Source of the DNA: Phoronis australis
Lineage: Eukaryota > Phoronida > Phoronidae
Direction of reading: 5' to 3'
DNA length: 64,000 nucleotides
Assembly: GCA_002633005.1 (NCBI GenBank)
Contig: NMRA01000323.1
Coordinates: 351,449 to 415,448, forward strand
Shown: positions 11,291-23,639 of the stretch, one piece after another
How positions within the stretch are numbered: position 1 is the first letter of the stretch
How the letters are laid out: each line of letters begins with the position of its first letter
Position numbers and translations under genes: made by a program
Notes under the pieces: generated by a model
Database searches by the model: none
What the model was told of the DNA's origin: nothing
Seen by the model: the letters and a program-made list of their open reading frames with translations, nothing else

Positions 11291-12602
11291 GCATTTCTGA
11301 AAATAATAATCAAATCTCACTTGAGCAAAATTGCAAAGTCTCTAAATATATGCACAGAACTGCTAGTTATTGAAATAATTTCTATCAATTATTTTTAGAC
11401 TGTGATGCACTCATAATAAATAAAACTTTATTCAACAATTGTGAAACGGTAGTGTAAGGCCAAATTTCACGAAACGAACCCTTGATCTCAACAAATTAGC
11501 AAAGTGCACACGTTAAGTTCACGAAAATGACATTTCTTCTTTACTTACTCATTAAACATGAAAATCCTCAAGAAATCTAGGCCTATCCTTTGGTTGATAT
11601 TCGTATCAATCGGAATGTGCAACTGAAATTCTTTCACGAAGGAGAAAGTAGCCCTTTAAGAGAATGCGTTTCCGGGGAACTATTTTACGGTATGTCAGGT
11701 TGCCACGTCAAAAATTGGGTGGTGAAGCTCAAAACTGCGTTTTTGGTAAAAATACGTGGATTCGTTTCTTTTTCAGAAGCGTATGCACTCCGGCACAACA
11801 TTGAATAAACGTTAAAGATCCACGCATGGGTACTCAGATCTAGCCGAAATCACAAACTTCAAACGGAAATAGCTTTGGTGAATCTCGGCGTTAAAGCAAT
11901 CAGTAAACCCCATTCAGTCAATTGTTTTATCACGGGTAATTGGAATCGTTAAATCGCAGTATTTCAAAATAAAATAAATACAAAGACTTCCAACCCAAAA
12001 ACATTAACCAAAACAACTGTTTCCAAAGATGACGCTGCATAAACTTTCAAGAACAGGTAACAGAAAAAATCAGATAAGAGATGTCGAAAACTCTCTTAGA
12101 GTGAGCAAATCATGCCGATGTAAAGGCGAGCACTTTTCTTCCGAAATTTTAGATCCGGATCTGAAGCACCCCTAAAACTTTAATTTCCTACAAAAATTGG
12201 GAAAATAGATTCTTTTCATAGAACTGCCGCTAATCCTAAAGGTACGTTTCGCCCTGCTTAGCTAACTAAATAGAAACTCAAATTAATTCATTACTCTCAT
12301 AACACCGGTCTCATAATATTCCTTGCCGTGATTTTTCCTTTACCAAAAAGAAAATGGAAATCACTAACGACTTAAAGAAACTTCAAATTTTACTGCTGTA
12401 GGCCAACCATTAAATTACAAATTCGAAAATGGCGTATGTACACATTGCCTGTGATTTGAGTTGGTAACAGAAATAGAAACTTAACGCAGTAACAAAAATT
12501 ATAAGAGAAATTTTGTTGAAGTAAAAAGTCGTAATTCGATTTTTGCTTTTTAGCAAGTTAAATTATGTGACAAGCAACTTTAGCTAAAATAAGTGGCCTT
12601 AC

Positions 12603-15600
12603 ATCGCGCTTAACGGATTGACTTCCATAAATAACCACTGTAAGGTCTAGCGTGTCATTCAGGATGTAGGTTCGTTTAGAAGACATCATCTTTTTCAAAA
12701 AGGTCCGAGATTGTTCAGAAAACAACCTTTTGAGCAGATCGTGTTTCGAGCACTCTATGACCTCTCCTTCGACAATTGCTTGCAACATCGTTTTTGCTGT
12801 TTGGACACTATCAACATCTGCACCTTCGATGTGAACTCTGTAGCGACTTCCTTTATTCGTAGGCTTCCAGTTCATTATCACCTTCAACTTCTCTTCAACA
12901 GCAGTTTTTGCAGCCGCAATTTCATTCTCCAAAATGCTAAATGCATTTGCTGTGACAAATACAGCAGTGGACAATTTAGGTTTTGCACGAACTGTCTGTC
13001 CCCCAATTGTAGACTGACCGTCGATGTGCTGAATGGCGCACAAGCCATCTGCAACGTCATTGAAGTTTACACCAATGCGAAAATCAAAATGTTGTGGATT
13101 TGGCAGAGTGCCATAAATTTCAAAACCTGATGAAGCGAATGGTTTGATCAGTTGATGTAGACTCTGTTTCATTTCTTCAAACGATTCCTTCGTTGTAGTG
13201 ACATTTTTATTTTTCCTTTTGAGGGAAAGGTTTCCAGACACATAAGATGTCTTTAATATATTCTGAAAGTCTTCTTCCGTTGCGTTGGGCGGAATACCTG
13301 AGATGAATATTTCATCTTCTTTGTTCTTGGAGGGCAAGAATTTTACTGTCCTACCACTCATGTTGATAGTACTAGGCAAGCGCGACGATGCTTGAATGCG
13401 TGTCTCAAGGCTGTCAAACTTGATGAAACCAATCCCGGACAAAGGCCGTCGACACCAACTAAAATGAACAGTAAACTGTTCAACTTGGGAGTTCACTGTG
13501 CTTCTAGTAGGCGCAAGCTTGGATGTTTGCTTTCTCGCTTCTATAAGTTGTCCTTGAGTTTCCTTCACTGCTCTTTCAGCGTCTTGAGGGTCACAAAATA
13601 CAACCTTTCCCCACGTAGAGTTTGCCTTTTTGCCGTAAAACCTCACAATTTCCTCAACTTTTCCGAAAGAAGAAAATACAGACGACATCTCCTCCATCGT
13701 GTAATTTGAACACGTACTTATTATCAAGGTTTTGTGTTCGCCTGAAGTTAAGATGTATCGACATTCACCTCCTAAACCTATAACTGCTCTCGTTTGACTG
13801 TCTCTGTCATTTATAGGCTCTTCAAAACTCTCAGTCATCAATTTCTGCCGCTCAGTTTCAAGACGCTTTTCAACAAGGCTCCTCGCAAATGCGTGATGGC
13901 TCTCAGCAATGAATATCTTAATAAAACCACCTAAATTCCCAGCTTCCGTTTCAACAGCTACCATTTTGGTTTCACATTCGTCCTGAAGTTTTGTCTCCAG
14001 TTCTTTGACTGATCTGTACATTGGTCCTCTAAATACCCCCATGAGGTGAGGACCTACATCTGAGATAACGACTGGTTCGATTTTTCTGGCTTTCATCTCT
14101 TCAATGTCAAGTTGAACCGACTTTTCATTGGCAAATTCTTTAACCCATTCCTCCTTGACAGGAGTCACATTAAGAGCGAAGTCTCTCGATGTCTTCAGCA
14201 CTTGTTCGTAAACTATCCAATCTGGCAAAACACCTTGTGTTCTTAAGCAGGACGATGGATGGATGTGCACAAGCTGATGCAGACGTGCTATGTTATAGCC
14301 GATTCTTTCGTTTCCGCTAAAAATACTCAGGTTTGCCGCATAACTTTTGAATATTAGTTTAGCCAATGTTTCGCCGCAGTTTGGAGAGTCGCTGAACACT
14401 TGATCTAAATCGATACCAACTTCACGGTTCAGAGTGTGGTGCATTTCTTTGATAGTTTCAGCTGCAATGCGCATTGATTTGGCGTTAATGCTGTTTTTTA
14501 AACACCATTTATTCTTGTCATTCGTAGGAACCACGAACCACTCACGGTAAACATTCAACAGTGACAACAAGTCACCGTTTTTATCACCAAACTGTGCCTT
14601 CAGTACGTCGGCCTTGTTTTTGTCTTCATCAGTCCCAGGCCCTCGAAAGTATACACTTCCTGCAACAGTTGAAAACGATGCAATGACAAGAGCCTCAAAC
14701 CCGATGCCATGGTCAATACCTTCAAAGAGTAACCGACCAAGTCTCGGTTCCAGCGGCAGTTTAACCATCTTCTTGCCGAGTTCAGTGATTTTGCCATCTC
14801 GAACGGCTCCTAGCTGTTGCAAGTTTTTCTGTGCTTCTTTAAGAGAAACGAACGAGGGTGATTCCACAAACTGGAAGGAAAGAGGGTCTTCTATGCCAAG
14901 CTCAAATAACGACAGCAATGCCTGTCCCAGGTGAACTCGTAATATTTCAGGTGGAGAACTTGTTCTCATCTCATGAAATGTTTGTTCTGTATAAAGTCTG
15001 AAGCATTTACCAGGTTCTGTCCGCCCAGCACGGCCCTTTCGTTGTTCAGCAGAACTTTGATTTATCAAAACTATGTCCAGAGAGCTCATATTTCTTTTTG
15101 CATCATACGTCTTCTCTTTGACGTAACCAGTGTCGACAACGTACTTGATACCTGGTATCGTGATTGAGGTTTCAGCACTGTTAGTGGCAAACACGACTTT
15201 TCTGACGCCTGACTCTCTATCAAAAACCTTTTTTTGGTCGTCTGGTTGTAGTTTGCCGTGGAGCGGCAAGCACTTAAATCGCCCTTCAAGAGCTGGCAAC
15301 TGCTTCTGTAGAAGATCACAGGCCTTCTCAGTTTCCTGAGGGGTAGTCAGAAATACCAGCACGTCTCCAGGTGGTTCCGACAGGCATACCTGTTTCGTTT
15401 TCTTTACGGCTTCTGATATATAATCGCTGACTGGTTCTTCATTATGCCAAATTACTTCTACAGGAAATATTCTCCCGGGAACTTTTACAACTGGCGTGGT
15501 ACATGGGAAGTATCTGACAAACACATCTGGATTGATAGTAGCAGACGTTATGATCACCTTCAAATCTTCGCGTGACGCCAGACATTTCTTTACCATCCCC

Positions 15601-16840
15601 AACAAGAGGTCTGTAAATATACTGCGTTCGTGGGCTTCGTCGATGATGATGCAGGAATAGGCCGATAGTAATCTATCCCTCATACATTCATTCAACAATG
15701 AATGATCGGTCATATAAATGATCTTCGTGTTTGCGCTTCTTTTGCTTTTCATGCCGGCCTTGTATCCAACCTCTTCCCCAACGCGACAATCCATTTCACT
15801 GGACACGCGATCAGCCAAACTCACAGCTGCTACTTTGCGTGGTTGTGTGCACGCTATCATCTTGTCTTTTGCCAAACCGTCGTCGTACAAATATTGCGCC
15901 ATTTGGGTACTTTTTCCCGATCCAGTTTCAGCCATCACAATGGTTACACTATGATTCTTGATTGTTTTTAGTACTTCGCTTCGTTCGGCATACATTGGCA
16001 ATGCATCTGCTAGCTTGTTGCACTCCCGGGCAAATCGGCTACGCAGTTGCTTAAGTTGTTGTGTTTGTTCCGCAGGAAGTTTGCGCAGACAGGTGAGTAA
16101 CTTGTTGATAATTGTCAGATACTCTTCTTTCTGCTGTTCAAGCTCTTTCTTTTTGCTTCGAAGCGCTGCACGGCATTCGTAATTTTCGAACGTATCCTCA
16201 GCAACCTGAGCAATTTCTTCATCGACGAGTTTTATTTTTGCATCATGCTTGCTCACGGTTTCATTCTTCATTTGCTCCCATTTTCTTTCCACAGTTTCAC
16301 ATATATTGTCTTCTTTCTTCCGAAGCCTCCCAGCCATTTTTGGAAACCTTTCGATGTTTACATCCTGTACAACCTGGCATGCGCGACTCTGTTCGCGAAG
16401 TTTTACTTCAACACCAATTTTACGCGCTAGAGTGACCTGAAGATCGTTTCCGGGGCAGCTTTTTAAATACTCTTCAGTTCTGTCCCGATCACAGGCAGCT
16501 TTCTCTTGTGTGAATTTTTTGACGAAATGGCATCGATCTTTTCCTTCAAAGAAGTCTCTTGTGTTTGCAAAATCATACTTGTCTGCTTTCGGTGGTTCAT
16601 TACGCTTCAGAAGATGGTCCTCGCGTTTTTTAGAGAATGAATTGTTTGCTCTTGCTGCTTGGTTATCACAACTTTCATTCTCAACCAGATGACGCGTTGT
16701 GGTTTTCTTGACTTCGCACCTCGGTTGAATAATGTCCTTGGTGAAAAGGTGATTAGGGAATGAACCGGGATTTTGGGGTGTCAATTCGGCCGTTTTCATT
16801 ACGTGCGGCATTCTTGTATGAAGTTTCCTTGTCGAAAGAC
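12603..16840 (-). CDS. gene A main exon: DEAH-box RNA helicase, RBR-less paralogue
   Basis: One open exon of 4238 nt runs from an acceptor (AAAGCAG before 16840, phase 1) to a donor GAT|GTAAGG at 12603. If that donor is not used, the frame stops at 12558. Helicase motifs are complete: AETGSGKST (I), TQPRKVAA (Ia), DEAH, SAT, LVFLTTPQE, ATNSAETSI (V) and QRKGRAGR (VI), followed by HA2 and OB-type regions. Two RRM-like stretches (FSSFGKVEEIVRF; SGIGFIKFDSL) follow, then a C-terminal region similar to gene B. It is predicted to unwind or remodel RNA using ATP. The layout matches plant DEAH11/12-type proteins, which carry an RBR domain after the helicase. Here that domain is broken (10311-11164), so the product should be helicase only. 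The helicase frame has no lesions over about 1400 codons, which argues that it is still under selection. Confidence 0.9.
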
Positions 16841-17100
16841 CTGCTTTAAGAGAAAAAAGATAGATAACTTTTATTCAACGTTACATTGCGAAATACATGT
16901 ACTAACAGGGATACGAATAATATTCAATAAAGACAAATAGACATGTTAACATGTTCAACGTATTACTCTGACCACACTGTAAGTAGGTAAAAACTTGCTA
17001 AACGTAATGTACGGTTGGCTTATTACCAAATGATCAAAACTTCTCGCAGTGACGCAATATGACGCAAAATGGCTTTTTCAAGAACATTTATCACGGAGGT

Positions 17101-17179
17101 GGCAGTGTGGCCTGGTGAGATAGGCGCCCGGTTTCTTTACTCGAGGTCGTGGGTTCCAGTCCCACAGGGTCACACTGCT
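17101..17179 (+). repeat. tRNA-like sequence (probable SINE head or tRNA pseudogene)
   Basis: GCAGTGTG (17102-17109) pairs perfectly with CACACTGC (17171-17178). A T-arm-like hairpin GTGGG-TTCCAGT-CCCAC resembles an internal B box, and TGGCCTGGTGAGATAGG resembles an A box. A proper anticodon stem does not form, so a functional tRNA is unlikely. A tRNA-derived SINE fragment is the best guess. Confidence 0.45.
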
Positions 17180-17437
17180 AAACCCTTTAGTCAGCTTTCT
17201 AGCTCCTCATCTCGGTTTAAACTATGTATTAATAAAGCATAAAAATAGTTCCAGGTGATTAGTTCAATGGGCCTACATGCGCGTCCTGCGCACGTCTGGT
17301 ACAGCGTGTGCCAGACCGCCCGCAGCTGTTTTTTATAGTAATATACATTTATCATTTGACAACGTTTTGTTAAGGCATTGCTAGGTCTATCTAAATAGTC
17401 CAATACACCCAAAATAACAACAATTCGGTTTGCATGA

Positions 17438-18722
17438 CACAAATCCTACCCAAACATTTAGGGTTTTGTTACCCCAACGCTTAACAGAGCCTTCTTCAAC
17501 CAGACTGTGACTAACCAGTCATACTCGTTCCTTAGCGGGAACCTGAAGAAAATCTATTTCTCTATTTTCTCTTATAATGCCTCGATTTTACTCAAAGACG
17601 GCTATAATATTTACTTTTTGATTTTAAGAACAGTCCTGCTGGTCTTTTCCCTATATATTTTTCGTTTTTTACTTTGAAATTCGTACGCTTAACAGGCGTG
17701 TTGGTTTACGTCTGCAATTATATCAACCAGCATGTTCATCCAAGCCCAAGTATAGCGAGTAGCTCCTTTCAATCCGTGATGGCGCCATCAAGACTTTGAT
17801 GTGCCGAGGACTTCGCTGGATACTCTGGAGTAAACGGTACACACTTTCTCGTCCTTTCTCGTGCAAATCTTGTTAGCGTAAGATGTGCCCAATGTGAGGG
17901 GAACGTTTTAAGAGCGAAACGATAATGTCACGTGCACGTGAATCTGTGCCATTTTGTGCATTATGAATATAGAACAGGTGCTTTATTTCGTGGCAATACA
18001 AAAGCGCTTGACCTTCTAAACTTATGAGAGCATCCTACGGACTCGAACCGACAGCAACTAGTATGTGATTCAATAACACTTGAATTACAGAATATTTGCT
18101 ACATGTACCAACACACATGAATTCGATTGAACGCAAAACCCTATGGACAAGATTGTGCTCTCAGTCAAATATCTATAAAACGTGTAATTTAAATGTTTTC
18201 TGAAACCCGAAAACCTACAGAAAACGATGATCGTCACTTTGTACCAACATCAGGCAAATCTTGGGTTAACAAGATTTGCACTCAAATGGACGAAAAAGCG
18301 TGCACCGTTTACCCACAGAGTATCCAACGAAGTCCTCGGCAGACCAAAGGCTTGATGGCGTCGTCACAGACTGAAGTGAGCTACCTGTACATGTAGTTAT
18401 TATTCATGATCTTGGCTGAACATTTTGGATGAGATAGTTGCTGTCGTAAACCAACAGGCCTGTTTACTGTACGAGTTTCAAAGTAAAGAAATCAACTATA
18501 AATAAGGCAAAAGACTAACAGGATTGTTTTTTGAAACTGAAAAGTAAATATTTTCAAAATCGAGGCATTTTATGACAAATTAGCAGATCGTTTTCATCAG
18601 TTTCGAGGCAAATCAACGAGCATTAGTTTGTGAATCGATTATGACGGGTCAGTCACAGTCTGACTTAGGCTTTCTTAGGCGTTGACGGCAACAAAACCCC
18701 AAATGTTAGCATAAGATTTGTC
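17438..18722. repeat. long inverted repeat (foldback), arms of about 455-470 bp, in the gene A intron
   Basis: The left arm (17438-17892) and right arm (18252-18722) are reverse complements at roughly 75-80% identity by eye. Paired landmarks include GGGTTTTGTT (outer end), CAGACTGTGACT, ATGCCTCGATTTT, GTTGGTTTACG, GCCATCAAG, GCCGAGGACTTCG and TGCAAATCTTGTTA (inner end). The spacer is about 360 bp. No transposase frame is present. It may be a foldback transposon or two inverted insertions of one element. In a gene A primary transcript it would form a long imperfect RNA hairpin. Confidence 0.82.
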
Positions 18723-19030
18723 TCGTGATGCTGCTGCTGATTGGCAGACACGCACCTGTACACGCAAAAAACACCCACCTCACCAACAAATGAATCTTAG
18801 GCACGTAAAGAGCAAGTTGCTACCTACAAGTGTTTTATTGCGGAAAGTAGTCAAAATTAAAAGTTGGTTTCTTGGAAGCCGGGAACGCCGGTTTACAGCC
18901 CTTTTAGCAATTGGATTGCTAAATTTTGTAAAAATACAGTCAAATACAAGTGCTGGGACTGAAGTGCGCGCACTTACGGTACAAATAATTGTTAGCATGT
19001 GAAAACAGTAGAGTGTTGTTGCTACATTAC

Positions 19031-19364
19031 CATTGAAGCTATGGACTTGTGTGTTTTCAGCTAGCGACGAGAGCGCACCAGCATGCCCACGTTTCCAAAT
19101 GTCTTCGTTGTTCCCCCGGTCGAATTGTCGAATACGCTGTTTCACACTCAGTTGATTTTCATTTCGATTTGCTTGGAGACAATCGCTGTCAGTCACGGAG
19201 TGCGACGAGGAGGGGTCTGCGCCACGTTCTTTGGTATGTGTGGTCTGCGCTGGCCGCGCTCGAAACATAGACGTCAAACGGTCGTTCTCAAATTCCTGTT
19301 TGGGAAACGCATTGGGTGCCGGTGTTCGGTCTCTACTTCCACGATTGCCGATTCTTTGCAAACG
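19031..19364 (-). CDS. gene A N-terminal exon (predicted)
   Basis: This open stretch starts after an acceptor (GTTAACAG before 19364) and ends at a possible donor AATG|GTAATG at 19031. Its first residues (RLQRIGNRGSRDRTPAPN) match those at the same place in gene B (ALRNLGTRGSRDRRPKPSN), and both begin directly after a splice acceptor in phase 0. This homology is the main reason to link it with the helicase exon; joining the two keeps the frame (phase 1). The rest is hydrophilic and unrecognised. No start codon is visible at the exon head, so at least one more 5' exon is expected upstream. The donor choice is moderately certain. Confidence 0.65.
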
Positions 19365-22300
19365 CTGTTAACATAAACGTGAACAACGATTGTTTTAGTC
19401 CGCACAAGACAGCTTAACCTACAGCGTAGAGCACGTTTACACCTGGGTTGAATAACGAGGCTTTTCTGAAGGGCATGTCACACACTGGTCAAGGACTTCT
19501 TTTATCAAACGTTGCATGCACCAAGTCAAAAAATTTTCGATGCCACTCGGCTTACCACAAAATCCAACTGCTGGTGGTTTGGTAATTGCCACCCAGAAGA
19601 CTTTAATGAGGAATATATTATCGCAATATTTAAAAAGCGTTGTTTAGGTTGTAAAAGTCACATTTTTTGTCCAATTTTGAATATTCAGAAAATTAATCGC
19701 GTGTGCTTTGCATGAACTATTCAGATACGGTATTAACAAATTTTCAGAACGAAACTTTGAAAATACTCTTGTCGCCCCCAATGTACGTGTGTAATGACAG
19801 CTATTATCTAGAGAACATCAGCAGCATATGAGACGATTGGACTAACCACAACAGCATGGTGTCTTTGAACTACAGTGCGGTACGTATTCCGGTCAAGTTG
19901 CCTAATCTCGACCGGTTTGGGTGTCAACATAGAATTCTTTTCATTTAACTAAAATGTAGGTGCCTCAATGCGATGTGTTTTTAGTAAGACTGAAGCTTCA
20001 ACTAATCTCAGATTTCTCATGGTCTATATTCACACTTAACGACCTCCAACAGACACATGAACCACTGGATTCCTTGCCGGAACTGAAAATCGTGATTGCT
20101 TTATAGCCGAGACAGGGCGTATGGCATTTTTCATATAGACCCCGGACAAAAAGAGATATACAGCCTATACACGTGAATTAGGCGCACACTTGGTGGAATT
20201 TTTACTTTGAATTTTGCTCTAAGATTAAAACACAACTTGGACATCGTTGTACAGTAGCAAGGGGGGCCTGGGGTTTAACCCTGCCAGAACTTATTAAGGA
20301 GTGCTAACGAGTGAGCCCGGTTATTCAAAGGAAGCAGGCAGGTTGACACTGGGTATCTTCACATAAGCAGTCACTGACAAAACTCTGGTCAATCTCTCCC
20401 TGGCGTTTGACACATCACGGAATGGATTTGCGTCAGTTGTTCGGTATCTTCGCATGGCGTAGCACCTCGATCATGTACCAGTGAGATGCCATCATGATTT
20501 CTTCGTAGCAAGATCATTATCCACAGAAATACAATAGCACCAATTCTACCTTATAGAGAGTCAGTGTCTTTTGGCTTACGGGAGATACCCTGTACTCAAT
20601 ACCGTATGAATACACAGACACTGTAATGTAGGTGTGGTTTTACATGGGATCTGGAATCTAGGTGGAAAAGTAATCCATTGGCAACTCATTAACACGCCGG
20701 TCAATTTTGTTAAGAACGGGGTAGGGGGCGCAGTTTTCAATTCTGTGTTGCGGATCGTTAGTTCAAGCATTCAAGCAGGCGGTGGGGGACTCAATAATTA
20801 ATCAGCTAGTGAAACTATAACAAAGGTTTGAGACCATTCTGGTCACCCGTATCATTGAGAAGAGAAAGCCGTTCACCAGGGCCAGAAACTAGAACAAAAC
20901 ACCGCAAGAGTGGCTCAACAAGGCCATTCCTGTACTTTTAGTACCTTCATCAAGTTTCATTTTCTCACACGTGGGATATTGCCATAGTTTGATTAATAAT
21001 GGTGGCGATGCTGACAGTGTTCAGTGTACATGTATGCCTGTTGGATTTAGAAGGATGCTACAGCATTTGTGAGTCTCACCCCCGACTTAATTAGTTCTAG
21101 CCCGAAATGCACTTAACCCTTGTTCTTGAAACACGTCAAAGCAATGCAGAGGTTTGAACGGAACATCTCAAGAAATGAACAAAGTAAAAAAACATTTCAA
21201 AGCTCGTTTCGTTTGTGCTATAGGTCTGCACATAAACATGCACGACCTTTCCCGTCTTTCTTTACCTGATTGTCCATTGTTCAATGGTTTGATCATTGGT
21301 TCCAAGGTTTGATGAAGTCGTAGAAGGACCACTAGGAGAGAGGAAATCCTGAAATTAAAGCGGGTTCAAGGAGTTGAAAAAATACAACGTGTGCGTGATA
21401 CCGACAGACAAGTATCGAGGGAAAAAAGATACTAGTCGGTAGACCAGCTGTCAACAGTACTTATTCAATTAGTCTTCGAAAAAAGATGACCTCTAACTCG
21501 ATCACCAGTTCACTGACTATACAATGTAACATACATGTGAACACAGTTTCGTTTGCTCAACATGATGAGATATTCGAAACGGTGAACGAAATCACGGAAT
21601 GCCACACGTGGCCGTAAATTGTCTTGACATACACCCAAATGTCCACTGTTCAGTGGATTGATCCCAAGATATACCTAGCAGCTAATTAAGCGCGACGCTC
21701 AGAACCTAGCAATGATAGCGTGTAGCATCAGAAACCTGGTGATCACGTGACGTTACTGAAAACCGGCCGCGGTTGCTTGTTGATCTGAGCTGTATAGCTC
21801 ATTGTTGAGACCTCAGATATATCTAGTCTATCTGAGTTGAGACCAACGCAGCCTCTCATTCCGCACTCAATGCCAATACTGACGTCACAGCATGTACATT
21901 TTTTTAAGTGGTCCGTTAACTTCAGGTAAAATACCGGGAATGTTCTAAAATTCAAAATTCAAGCTGAGCAACGGCTTTTTCGTCTATGAGACGAAATAAG
22001 AACATGCGATATAACAACGGAGCTGTGTTCAGTGTGCAAAACAAAATGTGTTTCTATATTTAACCCTTTGCCTGATTCGAAACCAATTATCGAAGTAGAC
22101 ATTTTACTTTCACAGAATCTTAGTCACCAGGTCCGTGCAGTAATAGAATTCTATTTTCGTACAAGAACATTGCAAACACCAGCGAGGCAAGAAAACGATT
22201 CAGATTTTATGAGGGTTGACTTAGTTGAATTGTGACAACGTGGACGATGAGCACGGAGTTTTAAAAGTTATGGTAGCACCATTCACGTGGTCCCCGGTGG

Positions 22301-22600
22301 TTCTGATATGTCAATGATCAAATTTCAATCTTATCCAGGGCCAAAACTGTTAAAAATACTGGTCTGAGATGATACCAATGGATAAGACAAGTGGAGGAAT
22401 CGTAATTATAATAAGATACGAATAAGCCGATGGATATGAAGAATCCGTTTTAAACAGTACACACCATGGATTTTTGCACATTTTGAATTACCGGTGGCCA
22501 CAGGCTAAATGTATGACGTAAAATTTAGCTAAACCCATGTTTATTTTGTGTAATTAGCTCGAAAATTTGATTTTTTTTTCAATTTTGCCAATTTTCACAT
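19365..22600. other. gene-poor stretch
   Basis: No supported gene is seen. It is the region upstream of gene A as far as it can be read, so an unseen 5' exon and promoter of gene A may lie here. Only short ORFs without recognisable motifs are present. Confidence 0.4.
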
Positions 22601-22602
22601 TT

Positions 22603-22618
22603 CCCGCCATGTGACGTC
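22603..22618. promoter_or_regulatory. possible E2F-like and CRE-like sites
   Basis: TTCCCGCC is followed within a few bases by TGACGTCA, shortly before the ATG at 22658. The two consensus words are seen directly; promoter function is inference. Confidence 0.3.
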
Positions 22619-22657
22619 ATAGGCTGAACACAAGAGATCAGTGACTAGCATTGAACA

Positions 22658-22903
22658 ATGGCGGAGACCAGGGAATTTGAAAGTGACGACGATTATGAGC
22701 AAGAATTGAACGAATACTATGAAGAAACGTATGGGAATGGTGGCCAGGATGAGGAAATGGGGTTGCACGAAAGCCAGAACAAGTTTAATGTGCTTCCGGC
22801 TGCGTACTTTTCTACTTTGAGCCTTATGAACTGGATCCTCCCGCGAGAGAAGCGGCCTCGCGGGCTCGGCGAGTCAACCCAGTCATCCAACAGACGATCC
22901 TGA
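22658..22903 (+). CDS. small acidic ORF of unknown function
   Basis: An ATG-started frame of 81 codons begins MAETREFESDDDYEQELNEY, so it is strongly acidic at first and basic at its end (NRRS). About 45 bases upstream is a CRE-like TGACGTCA (22611-22618) directly after TTTCCCGCC, an E2F-like site, which together look promoter-like. No known domain is recognised. It could be the first exon of a gene or of a domesticated or mobile element, or chance. Confidence 0.3.
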   Translation: MAETREFESDDDYEQELNEYYEETYGNGGQDEEMGLHESQNKFNVLPAAYFSTLSLMNWILPREKRPRGLGESTQSSNRRS

Positions 22904-23639
22904 ATTAAGAGCTGATGTTTCTGAATGATAAATATTGTCCTTTATTGAACCAGGCCTTCATCGTAACGTCTCCTGTGGCTGGAGTCGAAACACGAGTCCT
23001 CAAAGTGGGCAGAACACAGAGTGGCCCCGGTCCGAATCGCTTGGTCCACGATGACGTCCTACACTCTCGTTCGGCGCACGAAGCCATGCCACTTCTGCGC
23101 AACTTTGGTGTCCTTCGGAACACCGGGACGTTTTCCCCTTGCTGCTGTTGCTGCAGCCTCCGGAAACACATCTTTTGATCCCTCTACGAACCTTCTCGAC
23201 GCTAAATGTACTTTGCTTTCTCTTCACTCTATACACTTTGTCTCTGATCCGAACGGTATGGCGAACGACTTGGGTTCAACCCATGACGTTGTACATAATA
23301 ATATTTTTTTTCAATTTTTGCGTGTTTCTTTATGAGCTGTGCACTAAAGGCACTGAAATCAAGTAAGATATAATAATAAAATTTATTTTGAGGTACTAGA
23401 GTCATGTTGTGTACACTTTAAGCCGACTGAGCACCTTGTACTTGCCTTGCTGTCAATCAACGATTGAGTGATAAACCTAGTTCATATTACTCCCAGCCGG
23501 ATTAAAAAAGAAAGTTCACGAATCGATCGCGTGACCCTTAGAGGACTGCGATGCCGGGACAAAGCTCAACATCACTGGGTCAGTTTACAGAGCAGACAAT
23601 GAAGCCGATCAATATAAAAAATCGACCTGAATGGATATC

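Larger units (their letters stand above)
8191..12197. repeat. tandem duplication unit 2 (internally deleted)
   Basis: This is the second copy of the unit starting at 1229. It keeps the opening block (8191-9840) and the closing block (10311-12197) but lacks the equivalent of 2720-6310. In its place are about 470 bp of palindrome-rich DNA (9841-10309) and an N at 10310. Other differences are replaced sequence beside an N at 8428 (8429-8540) and an insertion of about 94 bp (9135-9228) relative to copy 1 at about 2099. Confidence 0.82.
16841..19030 (-). other. gene A intron (predicted)
   Basis: This is a GT-AG intron of 2190 bp between the N-terminal exon and the helicase exon of gene A. Phases agree (AAT G|GT CTT). 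Gene B has no intron at the equivalent place, so it was gained in A or lost in B. It holds a tRNA-like sequence (17101-17179) and a long foldback repeat (17438-18722). Confidence 0.65.

Noticed and set aside
12558-12602. Treating 12558 as the normal end of gene A
   Set aside because: Gene B has a splice donor at the homologous codon and gene A keeps GAT|GTAAGG there, so the last 15 codons are probably intron read-through. It stays possible as a retained-intron form.
12711-13130. Plus-strand ORFs across 12711-16692 opposite the helicase
   Set aside because: They are antisense shadows of the gene A helicase exon and contain no independent domain.
17101-17179. Functional tRNA gene
   Set aside because: No canonical anticodon stem forms, and the acceptor-like pairing extends beyond normal geometry.
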